A stretch of DNA of 64,000 nt, taken from Novosphingobium sp. FSW06-99 (GTDB taxonomy: Bacteria > Pseudomonadota > Alphaproteobacteria > Sphingomonadales > Sphingomonadaceae). Shown piece after piece: positions 44,300 to 52,013 of the stretch. Made by a program: the position numbers and the translations under genes. Location: contig NZ_KQ954262.1 in assembly GCF_001519065.1 (NCBI RefSeq), positions 62,001 to 126,000 on the forward strand. The letters run 5' to 3'. Under the pieces are notes generated by a model that was not told the origin of the DNA, made no database searches, and worked only from the letters and a program-made list of their open reading frames with translations. The first letter of the stretch is position 1. Each line of letters opens with the position of its first letter.

Positions 44300-45582
44300 T
44301 CGACCACACCCACGCGCCGGCCGCGCGCAGTTGGGTCGATGGCGCCGATGGCCATCGCGACTTTCCGGTGCAGAACCTGCCGCTGGGGGTGTTTGCGCTG
44401 ACTGATGGCCAGCCTCGCATAGGCAGCGCGATCGGCGACCAGGTGCTCGATCTGACCGGGCTGGCAGAGCATTTGCCCGGCGCGGTGCGCGACGCGCTGG
44501 CCCAGCCCACGCTCAATGCGCTGTTTGCCCTGCCCGCCGCCGACCGGCGCGCGCTGCGCCATGCGCTGTTTGCGCTGTTGACCAGCGACGGCATGCGGCT
44601 GCGCGTGCTGCCGTTCCTGCACCCCGCCGATGCCTGCACGTTGCACCTGCCGTTCCGCATTGGTGATTACACCGATTTCTATGTCGGTATTCACCATGCC
44701 ACCGCGATCGGCCGGCTGTTCCGGCCCGACAATCCACTGTTGCCCAATTATCGCCATGTGCCGATCGGCTATCACGGGCGCGCCTCGTCGGTGCGGATCA
44801 GCGATGTGCCGGTTGTCCGCCCGCATGGCCAGATCAAGGCGCCCGACACCGACAACCCGATCTATACCCCGTGCCGCAGGCTCGATTACGAGCTGGAACT
44901 CGGCCTGTGGATTGCGGGCGACAACGCGCCGGGCGAGACGGTGCCGATTGCCGGGGCGTGGGATCGCATCGGCGGGCTGTGCCTGCTCAATGACTGGTCG
45001 GCGCGCGATATCCAGGCCTGGGAATATCAGCCGCTCGGGCCGTTTCTGGCCAAGAATTTTGCCACCACCGTGTCGCCCTGGGTGATCACCAGCGATGCGC
45101 TGGCGCCGTTCCGCGTGGCCCAACCGCCCCGCGCGGCGGATGATCCGGCCCCTCTGCCCTATTTGTACGACGCCGACGATCAACACCATGGCGCGCTGGC
45201 GCTGACACTGGAGGCCACGCTGTCGACCGCAGCGATGCGCGCCAACGGCGTGCCGCCGCACCGGCTGAGCCGGGGCCACGCCACCGAGGCGATGTATTGG
45301 ACCGCCGCGCAGATCGTTGCGCACCACGGTTCGGGCGGGTGCGATCTGCATGCGGGCGATCTGATCGGCACCGGCACGCTGTCGGGCGCCGATCCGTCGG
45401 CAGCGGGCAGCCTGATGGAACTGTCGCACGGCGGCAAAGCGCCGATCATGCTGCCCAATGGCGAAACACGCGCCTTTCTCGAAGATGGCGATGAAGTGGG
45501 CCTGAGTGCGCGCGCCACCCGCGACGGCTATCGCAGCATCGGTTTTGGGGCCTGTCGCGGCATAATCGCGGGCGCGCGGTGA
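44296..45582 (+). CDS. fahA: Fumarylacetoacetase
   Basis: The 428-residue protein has the FAH N-terminal domain (FPVQNLPLGVF) and catalytic domain with DYTDFYVGIHHATAIGRLFRP, GYHGRASSV, the metal-binding LDYELELGLWI and LLNDWSARDIQAWEYQPLGPFLAKNF, and GTLSG. It splits fumarylacetoacetate to fumarate and acetoacetate, the last step of the route. The start is GTG at 44296, overlapping the VOC stop; there is no upstream alternative outside that gene. Confidence 0.95.
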   Translation: MIDHTHAPAARSWVDGADGHRDFPVQNLPLGVFALTDGQPRIGSAIGDQVLDLTGLAEHLPGAVRDALAQPTLNALFALPAADRRALRHALFALLTSDGMRLRVLPFLHPADACTLHLPFRIGDYTDFYVGIHHATAIGRLFRPDNPLLPNYRHVPIGYHGRASSVRISDVPVVRPHGQIKAPDTDNPIYTPCRRLDYELELGLWIAGDNAPGETVPIAGAWDRIGGLCLLNDWSARDIQAWEYQPLGPFLAKNFATTVSPWVITSDALAPFRVAQPPRAADDPAPLPYLYDADDQHHGALALTLEATLSTAAMRANGVPPHRLSRGHATEAMYWTAAQIVAHHGSGGCDLHAGDLIGTGTLSGADPSAAGSLMELSHGGKAPIMLPNGETRAFLEDGDEVGLSARATRDGYRSIGFGACRGIIAGAR

Positions 45583-46214
45583 TCACGCTGCATGGCTATT
45601 GGCGCTCGGGCGCGAGTTGGCGGGTGCGCATCGCGCTCAATCTGAAAGCGCGCGAATACCGCGATGTCGCGCATGACTTGCGCCGGGGCGAACAGGCCGA
45701 TGCCGCCTATTGCGCAATCAACCCGCAAGCCATGGTGCCCGCGCTGATCGTTGATGACGCGGTGCTCACCCAGTCACTGGCGATGCTCGAATGGCTGGAA
45801 GAGCGCTATCCCGATCCGCCGCTGCTACCCGCCGATCCGACCGCCCGAGCCCATGTGCGCGGCATCGCGCTGACCGTGGCCTGCGACTTGCATCCGCTGG
45901 GAAACCTGCGTGTGCTTAACAGTTTGCGCCAGGACCTTGGTGCGGATGAAGACCAAGTCCGCGCCTGGATTGCCCGCTGGGCGGCGCCCGGCTTTGCCGC
46001 CATCGAAACGTTGATCGCGCGTCATGGCGGCCGTTTCGCCTATGGTGATACGCCGACGATCGCCGATTGCTGCCTGATCCCGCAAATCTATGCCGCGCGC
46101 CGGTTTGGCGTCGATCTGAAGGATTTTCCGCGCATCCGCGCCATCGACGCCCACTGCGCACATCTGCCCGCATTCGAACGCGCCCACCCGGCCAACCAGC
46201 CCGACGCGGATTGA
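45579..46214 (+). CDS. maiA: Maleylacetoacetate isomerase (zeta-class GST)
   Basis: The 211-residue protein begins LHGYWRSGASWRVRIALNLKARE, the zeta-class glutathione-site motif (normally SSCSWRVR), followed by NPQAMVPALIVDD and TQSLAMLEWLEE. The usual serine-rich SSC is replaced here by SGAS, a variant worth noting, although the first catalytic serine position is kept. It isomerises maleylacetoacetate to fumarylacetoacetate. GTG at 45579 overlaps the fahA stop. Its TGA stop forms the first bases of a downstream hairpin. Confidence 0.9.
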   Translation: MITLHGYWRSGASWRVRIALNLKAREYRDVAHDLRRGEQADAAYCAINPQAMVPALIVDDAVLTQSLAMLEWLEERYPDPPLLPADPTARAHVRGIALTVACDLHPLGNLRVLNSLRQDLGADEDQVRAWIARWAAPGFAAIETLIARHGGRFAYGDTPTIADCCLIPQIYAARRFGVDLKDFPRIRAIDAHCAHLPAFERAHPANQPDAD

Positions 46215-46238
46215 TCCTCCCCGTGCCGGGGAGGATCA
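46212..46238. repeat. Minimal palindromic repeat / terminator hairpin
   Basis: TGATCCTCCCC and GGGGAGGATCA form a perfect 11-bp stem around GTGCC. It matches the outer hairpin of the composite repeats at 5419 and 34956. It lies between convergent maiA and the small gene at 46245, with the maiA stop codon inside the stem, so it may terminate both. Confidence 0.75.
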
Positions 46239-46244
46239 GGCGTG

Positions 46245-46493
46245 CTAGTTCAGGCTTTCGCGCTCGGCCTGCATGCGCACAACCAGCGCCTCGATCTCGT
46301 CGGGGTTAAGGATCCAGGTGCGCGTCTTGCGACCCGCGCGCGCCACGGGCTGGGTCAACAGGATGCGCGCCTGTTCGCGGGCAAACGGCTTGAACAGCGC
46401 AAAATGCATCACGCAATCGCGGATGGTGCCGATGATCGGCGTCTTGCCGTCGAGATCGATCATCGTCGCGGGTTGATCCCAGGGTATCGTCAT
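46245..46493 (-). CDS. Small conserved-looking protein of unknown function, after mmsB
   Basis: The 82-residue soluble protein begins MTIPWDQPATMIDLDGKTPIIGTIRDCVMHFALF and ends in a charged segment (ILNPDEIEALVVRMQAERESLN). The middle has KPFAREQARILLTQPVARAGRKTRTWIL. I recognise no family. Its ATG lies four bases after the mmsB stop, so it is co-transcribed with the valine-pathway genes. Real coding is supported by that spacing and by a sensible composition, not by homology. Confidence 0.6.
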   Translation of the reverse strand: MTIPWDQPATMIDLDGKTPIIGTIRDCVMHFALFKPFAREQARILLTQPVARAGRKTRTWILNPDEIEALVVRMQAERESLN

Positions 46494-46497
46494 CGTG

Positions 46498-47367
46498 TCA
46501 AAAGGTCTCGATAATCGCCGAAAAATCGAGGCCCGCCTTGCCGGATTCAACGAATGCGGCATAGAGCGCCTCGGCCTTTTCGCCCATTGGCACAGTTGCG
46601 CCGACATCGCCAGCGGCCTGCATCGCCAGCCGCAAATCCTTGAGCATCAGCGCGCTGGCAAATCCGCCCTGATAGGCGTTGTCGGCGGGTGTCACCGGGC
46701 CGACGCCGGGCACCGGGCAATAGCTCGTCATCGACCAGCACTGTCCCGACGCCTTTGACGAAATGTCGAAAAAGGTCTGCAAGTCGAGCCCGAGCTTTTC
46801 GGCCATGGCGAACGTCTCGCACGTCGCGACCATCGAGGCGCCCAGCAGCATGTTGTTGCAGATCTTGGCCGCCTGCCCCGCGCCAGCATCCCCGGCGTGG
46901 ATCACCGCCTTGCCCATCTCCGCCAGCACGGGTTGCGCGGCGGCGAAATCGTCTGCCGCGCCGCCGACCATGAAGGTCAACGTGCCGGCATTGGCCGCCG
47001 CGATGCCCCCCGAAACGGGGGCATCGACAAAGCGATACCCCTGCGCGGTGGCCGCGCCTGCGACATCGCGCGCGCTGGCCACGTCGATTGTCGAACAATC
47101 GATCAGCAGCGCGCCTGCCGGGGCCTTGCCCAGCACTGCGTCGGCATAGACTGCGCGCACGATTGCGCCGTTGGGCAGCATCGTCAACACCACATCGGCA
47201 TCGGCGACCGCGTCGGCGGCAGCATCATGCGTGGTGCAACCCGCTTCGCGTGCCCGCGCCAGGGCCTCGGCCGACAGGTCGAACGCCTGCACCGCATGCC
47301 CGGCCTTGACCAGGTTGGCGGCCATGCCGCCGCCCATGTTGCCCAATCCGATAAACCCGATACGCAT
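46498..47367 (-). CDS. mmsB: 3-hydroxyisobutyrate dehydrogenase
   Basis: The 289-residue protein starts with the Rossmann signature MRIGFIGLGNMGGGMAANLVKAGH. It has FVDAPVSGGIAAANAGTLTFMVGG (substrate site) and AKICNNMLLG with the catalytic lysine. The C-terminal helical domain has ALMLKDLRLAMQAA. It oxidises 3-hydroxyisobutyrate to methylmalonate semialdehyde with NAD. I start it at the ATG at 47367; a 60-residue extension runs back into mmsA. It is 35 bases after mmsA. Confidence 0.93.
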   Translation of the reverse strand: MRIGFIGLGNMGGGMAANLVKAGHAVQAFDLSAEALARAREAGCTTHDAAADAVADADVVLTMLPNGAIVRAVYADAVLGKAPAGALLIDCSTIDVASARDVAGAATAQGYRFVDAPVSGGIAAANAGTLTFMVGGAADDFAAAQPVLAEMGKAVIHAGDAGAGQAAKICNNMLLGASMVATCETFAMAEKLGLDLQTFFDISSKASGQCWSMTSYCPVPGVGPVTPADNAYQGGFASALMLKDLRLAMQAAGDVGATVPMGEKAEALYAAFVESGKAGLDFSAIIETF

Positions 47368-47402
47368 GTCTGGCGGCCTTTGTCTGGGGATGTCCTGCGC
47401 GA

Positions 47403-48902
47403 TCAGGCCATGGTCGGGATGACGAAGGCGTTGCCGCCATCGACCGACCCGTCGGGCCAGCGCTGCGTGATCGTCTTGACCTTGGTCCAGAACTTGACGC
47501 CTTCCATGCCGTGCTGGTTGGTATCGCCAAACGCCGAACGCTTCCAACCGCCAAACGTGTGATAGGCCACCGGCACCGGGATCGGCACGTTGATGCCGAC
47601 CATGCCGACATTGACCCGCGCGGCGAATTCGCGTGCGGCATGGCCGTTGCGGGTAAAGATTGCCACGCCATTGCCATACTGGTGCTTGCTGGCGAGCGAG
47701 ACAGCCGTCTCGAAATCATCGGCGCGCACGATCTGCAGCACGGGGCCGAAAATCTCGTTGTGATAGCTGTCCATGTCGGGCGTGACATGGTCGAGCAATG
47801 TCGGCCCGACGAAAAAGCCGTTTTCATGGCCCTGCAAGGCAAACCCGCGTCCATCGACAACCAGTTCGCTGCCTTCCTCGATCGCGCGCGCGATCCAGCT
47901 TTCGATCTTGGCCTTGTGCGCGGCGGTGACCACCGGGCCATAATGCGCCTCGGCATCGGTCGACACGCCGACTTTCAGCGCCTCGATCGCCGGGATCAGT
48001 TTGGACCGCAACCGGTCGGCGGTGTCGGCGCCCACCGGCACCACCACCGGCAGCGCCATGCAGCGTTCACCCGCCGAACCGAACGCGGCGCCCGCCAGAT
48101 CCTTGACCACCTGATCCAGATCGGCGTCGGGCATGACGATGCCATGGTTCTTGGCCCCGCCCATCGCCTGGACCCGCTTGCCGTTGGCCGCGCCGCGCTG
48201 ATAGACATAGTTGGCAATATCCGACGATCCGACAAAGCTGACCGCGCCGATCGCAGGATGATCGAGGATCGCATCGACCATTTCCTTGTCGCCATGCACG
48301 ACCTGGAAGATGCCTTCGGGCAGTCCGGCCTCGATGAACAGTTCGGCCAGCCGCACCGGCACCGAAGGATCACGTTCCGAAGGCTTGCAGATGAACGCAT
48401 TGCCACACGCAATCGCCACCGCCGACATCCACAGCGGGATCATCGCGGGGAAATTGAACGGGGTGATCCCCGCACCGATGCCGACCGGCTGCCGCATCGA
48501 ATAGACATCGATGCCCGGCCCGGCGCCTTGGGTATATTCGCCCTTCAGAGCGTGGGGGATGCCGCAGGCGAATTCCACCACTTCCAGCCCGCGCTGGATA
48601 TCGCCCTTCGAATCCGCGATCACTTTGCCGTGTTCGCTCGACAACAGATGGGCAAGCGTGTCCATTTCGGCCTCGACCAGTTCCTTGAACCGGAACATCA
48701 CGCGCGCGCGCCGCTGCGGATTGGTCGCCGCCCAGGCCGGCTGCGCCGCCTCGGCCGCCGCCACTGCGCGATCGAGCACGGCCTGATCACCCAGCGCGAC
48801 ATGCGCCTGAACCGCGCCGGTATTGGGATCGAACACCTCGGCCTGACGGCTGCCCGAATGGCCGCCGGTGCCGCCGGCGATGAAATGATCGATCACGCGC
48901 AT
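47403..48902 (-). CDS. mmsA: Methylmalonate-semialdehyde dehydrogenase (acylating)
   Basis: The 499-residue aldehyde dehydrogenase has GITPFNFPAMIPLWM, CKPSERDPSVP, GSAGERCMALP with the catalytic Cys, and FGPVLQIVRADDFE. The 'PFNFPAMIPLWM' and Arg/Cys context is typical of MmsA, which makes propionyl-CoA (or acetyl-CoA) from the semialdehyde with CoA and NAD. It completes valine breakdown with mmsB. The ATG at 48902 is preceded by AAGGAA. It is divergent from a LysR gene. Confidence 0.93.
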   Translation of the reverse strand: MRVIDHFIAGGTGGHSGSRQAEVFDPNTGAVQAHVALGDQAVLDRAVAAAEAAQPAWAATNPQRRARVMFRFKELVEAEMDTLAHLLSSEHGKVIADSKGDIQRGLEVVEFACGIPHALKGEYTQGAGPGIDVYSMRQPVGIGAGITPFNFPAMIPLWMSAVAIACGNAFICKPSERDPSVPVRLAELFIEAGLPEGIFQVVHGDKEMVDAILDHPAIGAVSFVGSSDIANYVYQRGAANGKRVQAMGGAKNHGIVMPDADLDQVVKDLAGAAFGSAGERCMALPVVVPVGADTADRLRSKLIPAIEALKVGVSTDAEAHYGPVVTAAHKAKIESWIARAIEEGSELVVDGRGFALQGHENGFFVGPTLLDHVTPDMDSYHNEIFGPVLQIVRADDFETAVSLASKHQYGNGVAIFTRNGHAAREFAARVNVGMVGINVPIPVPVAYHTFGGWKRSAFGDTNQHGMEGVKFWTKVKTITQRWPDGSVDGGNAFVIPTMA

Positions 48903-48959
48903 ATCGAATTCCTTCTCTCCCGCCGTCACGGCGCCAGATGCTGCCTGCACGCGCCCAGA

Positions 48960-49007
48960 CTTGCACGCAAGCCCTGAAAATGCCACTCATGCTTGCAATT
49001 ATGCAAG
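48960..49007. promoter_or_regulatory. Two TTGCA/TGCAA inverted repeats in the mmsA/LysR gap
   Basis: CTTGC-AC-GCAAG at 48960-48971 and CTTGCA-ATTA-TGCAAG at 48992-49007 share half-sites. Their centres are 34 bases apart, about three helical turns. The second overlaps the LysR ATG. This is a typical layout for a LysR recognition and activation pair; binding is inferred. Confidence 0.45.
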
Positions 49008-49900
49008 TATCCGACTGGAACGACTATCAGGCCTTTCTGGCCATCGCGCGCGCCGGTCAGATGGCGCGTGCGGCAGTGGCGATGGGGGTCGATGCGGCCA
49101 CGGTCGGGCGTCGTTTGCGGCGGCTGGAGGCGCGGCTGGGCGTCACTTTGTTCGAACAGACGCGCGAGGGCCAGATCCTGACCGAACCGGGCGAAACGCT
49201 GCTGGCCGAAGTGGAGGCAATGGCGCAGGCCGCCAACCGCATTGCCGACAACGTGACAGTCGGCGCAGGCCCCGCCGGGCTGTTGCGGGTCAGCCTGACC
49301 GAGGGGTTTGCCGCCGCCATCGTTGCCCCCGCAATCGGCGATTTTGCGGCCAGCCACCCCCGCCTGATGGTCGATCTGGTCGCCTCGACCGGATTGCTCA
49401 GCCCGTCAAAGCGCGAGGCAGACCTGGCCGTCACGCTGTCGCGCCCGCGCGCCGGGCCGGTGATCGCGGGCAAGCTGTCGGACTATACCTTGCGGCTCTA
49501 TGCCCGGCGCACCTATTGCGAGGCGCGCGGCATGCCCGACAGCCCGGCGGCGCTGGCGCGCGATCACACCCTGATCGGCTATGTGCCCGATCTGCTCTAT
49601 GCGCCCGAACTGCGCTATCTGGCCGAGTTTCAGCCGGGCATGGCGGCAACCGTGCGATCGACATCGGTGCTGACACAACAGCGCATGATCGCCGCCGGCG
49701 CGGGCATCGGCGTGTTGCCCTGTTTCCTGGGCGATGCCGATCCCGCACTGTGCCCGGTGCTGCCCGAACGCCTGATCACCCGCACGTTCTGGCTGGTGAC
49801 GCACAAGGACACCCACAATCTGGCCCGCGTGCAAGTGTTCAAGGCCTGGCTCGGCGATCTGGTCATGCAGCATCGACAGCGGTTGCTGGCGGGGCAATAA
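49001..49900 (+). CDS. LysR-family regulator, divergent from mmsA
   Basis: The 299-residue protein starts MQVSDWNDYQAFLAIARAGQMARAAVAMGVDAATVGRRLRRLEARLGVTLFEQT, a LysR helix-turn-helix. The effector domain follows. In-frame ATGs at 48980 and 48938 would add 7 or 21 residues; I use 49001 as it gives the usual family length. It is probably the activator of mmsA-mmsB, sensing 3-hydroxyisobutyrate or a relative. It ends three bases before a convergent hydrolase gene. Confidence 0.85.
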   Translation: MQVSDWNDYQAFLAIARAGQMARAAVAMGVDAATVGRRLRRLEARLGVTLFEQTREGQILTEPGETLLAEVEAMAQAANRIADNVTVGAGPAGLLRVSLTEGFAAAIVAPAIGDFAASHPRLMVDLVASTGLLSPSKREADLAVTLSRPRAGPVIAGKLSDYTLRLYARRTYCEARGMPDSPAALARDHTLIGYVPDLLYAPELRYLAEFQPGMAATVRSTSVLTQQRMIAAGAGIGVLPCFLGDADPALCPVLPERLITRTFWLVTHKDTHNLARVQVFKAWLGDLVMQHRQRLLAGQ

Positions 49901-49903
49901 ACA

Positions 49904-50848
49904 TCAACCGACAGGCTGCGCGGCAAACGCCCGCCGCAGGAAATCGATCACAACCGCCATGTTGGCGGGCGTGTCGAATGCGCTGTCGGCATGGACAGCG
50001 CCTGTGCGCACTTGCAGAATGGCACGTCCCGGCCCCGCCACGGCGTTGACCCGGTCGGCCAGAATGCGGCTTTGCAGCGGAGGCACGACGCAATCGGCGC
50101 TGCCATGCTGCAACAACAGCGGCGGGGTGGCGCGATTGGCGTATGTCAGCGGATTGGCCTGCGCCACCAGGAGCGCAACGGCGGTGATACGGCCGCCCAG
50201 ATAGCGCGATTCCGGGCTGTCGGCAGCGCTGTGGGTCTGGGCCGACGCCTTGCACCCGGCGGCGCGCAATTGCGGGTCCATCGCCAGAAAATCGGTCGGG
50301 CCATACATCGACACCACCGCGCTGACCCGGTCATCGGCGCCGGGCGCGCGCGCGGCGGGATCGTCGAACAGGCCGACACCATGGCTCATGCCCGCATCGA
50401 GCGCGATATTGGCCCCCGCCGACTGGCCCCACAACGCGATCCGCGCGGGATCGATGCGATAGCGCGGCGCATTGGCCCTGACGAAGCGCACCGCCGATTT
50501 CATGTCGCGCACTGCCGCCGGAAAATGCGCCTCGCCACTCATCCGGTAATCGATGCTGACCAGCGCGATGCCCGCCGCGTTCAGGGCATTGACGTCATCG
50601 CGAAAGCCGCGCCCCGACAGACGTTTGTCGCCAAACGCAAAGGCACCGCCATGGGCGAATATCAGCGCGGGAAATGGCCCTGCCCCTTGCGGCAGATAGA
50701 TGTCGAGACGCTGCCCGGGCGATGCGCGACCATAGGCAAGATTGGCATAATCGGGTTTGCGCGCCTGTTCGACATAGACCCGCAGGCCCACCACCAGCGC
50801 CACAACCGCCAGCATGATCAAGCCCCACCGCAGCAACCGCCTGCCCAT
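49904..50848 (-). CDS. Alpha/beta-hydrolase (esterase/lipase-like), membrane-anchored or exported
   Basis: The 314-residue protein has an N-terminal hydrophobic helix (RWGLIMLAVVALVVGLRVYV). The hydrolase domain has an oxyanion HGGAFAFG, nucleophile GQSAGA, and late Asp (HGSADCVVP) and His (GAVHADS) positions of the triad. It resembles hormone-sensitive-lipase-type esterases, including carbohydrate esterases. No operon partner is evident: it converges on the LysR gene and diverges from the Gfo/Idh gene. The substrate is unknown. Confidence 0.8.
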   Translation of the reverse strand: MGRRLLRWGLIMLAVVALVVGLRVYVEQARKPDYANLAYGRASPGQRLDIYLPQGAGPFPALIFAHGGAFAFGDKRLSGRGFRDDVNALNAAGIALVSIDYRMSGEAHFPAAVRDMKSAVRFVRANAPRYRIDPARIALWGQSAGANIALDAGMSHGVGLFDDPAARAPGADDRVSAVVSMYGPTDFLAMDPQLRAAGCKASAQTHSAADSPESRYLGGRITAVALLVAQANPLTYANRATPPLLLQHGSADCVVPPLQSRILADRVNAVAGPGRAILQVRTGAVHADSAFDTPANMAVVIDFLRRAFAAQPVG

Positions 50849-50969
50849 TAACGCGCTCCTTCACCCATCCGCACGGCCATCGCGGCTACCAGTATCGGCA
50901 CACAGATGATACCGGACAGCACCACTCATAAAAGCCCCCACGGCGGCTCGACAACAAGGAGGCACTTTC

Positions 50970-52001
50970 GTGAAACGGATCGGGGTCGGGATCGTGGGCA
51001 ATGGCATGGCCACACGGGTGTTCCATGCGCCCTATATCCGCGCGGTGCCGGCGCTCGATCTGCGCGCGGTGGTGTCGCGGCACGCCGATGCCGCCGCGCC
51101 GGTGCCCGGGGTTGCGCTGGTCAACGATATCGCGGCGCTGCTCGACGATCCGGCAATCGAACTGGTGGTCATCGCCACGCCCAGCGGCACCCATGCCGAA
51201 TTGGCGCGGCGTGCGCTCGACAGCGGGCGGCATGTGGTGGTGGAAAAGCCGTTTGCGCAGGATCTGAACGAAGCCCGCGCACTGACCGGACTTGCCGCCG
51301 CGCGCGGGCGCATCGCGGCGGTGTTTCACAACCGCCGCTGGGACAGCGATTTCCTGGCGGTGCGCGCGGCCATCGCCAGTGGCCTGATCGGCCCCGTGGT
51401 GCATTTCGAATCGCGGTTCGACCGGTTTCGCCCCGCCCCGCGCGACCGCTGGCGCGAAAATGGCGGGCCAGGATCGGGCGTATGGGTCGATCTGGGGCCG
51501 CATCTGATCGATCAGGCGCTGTTGCTGTTCGGCACTCCCACCGCCGTCACCGCCGATCTGGCCGCGCTGCGCCCCGGTGGGCGCGCCGACGACTGGGCGC
51601 ACGTCACGCTGCACTATCCCGACCGGCGGGTGGTGCTGGGGGCCAGCATGTGCGTGGCAGGCGGCACGCCCCGCTTTGCCGTGCACGGGCTGGCCGGTTC
51701 GCTGATCAAGCATGGCCTCGACCCGCAAGAGGCGCAATCGGTCGCCGGGCTTACCCCCGATGCGCCCGATTGGGGCCGCGATCCCGAACCCCTGCACCAT
51801 TGGGATGCCGCCGGGGCCCGGCACATGATCATGGCCCCGCGCGGATGCCAGCCGACATTTTATGCGATGATGGCGCAGGCTTGTCTGGGCCAGGGCGCGC
51901 CGCCGACCACCCCCGATCAGATCCTGGCGGTGCAAACCGTGCTCGACACCGCCATAGTCTCGGCGCGGCTGGGCCGCACTTTGCCGATCGAACCCGCCTG
52001 A
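50970..52001 (+). CDS. Gfo/Idh/MocA-family oxidoreductase
   Basis: The 343-residue protein has an N-terminal NAD(P)-binding fold (IGVGIVGNGMATRVFHAPYIRAVP), the family EKP motif in HVVVEKPFAQD, and the C-terminal substrate domain with WVDLGPHLIDQALLLFG carrying the conserved Asp/His. It resembles the YdgJ/scyllo-inositol-dehydrogenase-like branch acting on sugars or inositols. The GTG start has AAGGAGG seven bases upstream. It converges on the GH3 gene with a 12-base gap. Confidence 0.85.
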   Translation: MKRIGVGIVGNGMATRVFHAPYIRAVPALDLRAVVSRHADAAAPVPGVALVNDIAALLDDPAIELVVIATPSGTHAELARRALDSGRHVVVEKPFAQDLNEARALTGLAAARGRIAAVFHNRRWDSDFLAVRAAIASGLIGPVVHFESRFDRFRPAPRDRWRENGGPGSGVWVDLGPHLIDQALLLFGTPTAVTADLAALRPGGRADDWAHVTLHYPDRRVVLGASMCVAGGTPRFAVHGLAGSLIKHGLDPQEAQSVAGLTPDAPDWGRDPEPLHHWDAAGARHMIMAPRGCQPTFYAMMAQACLGQGAPPTTPDQILAVQTVLDTAIVSARLGRTLPIEPA

Positions 52002-52013
52002 CGATGCGGCGGT

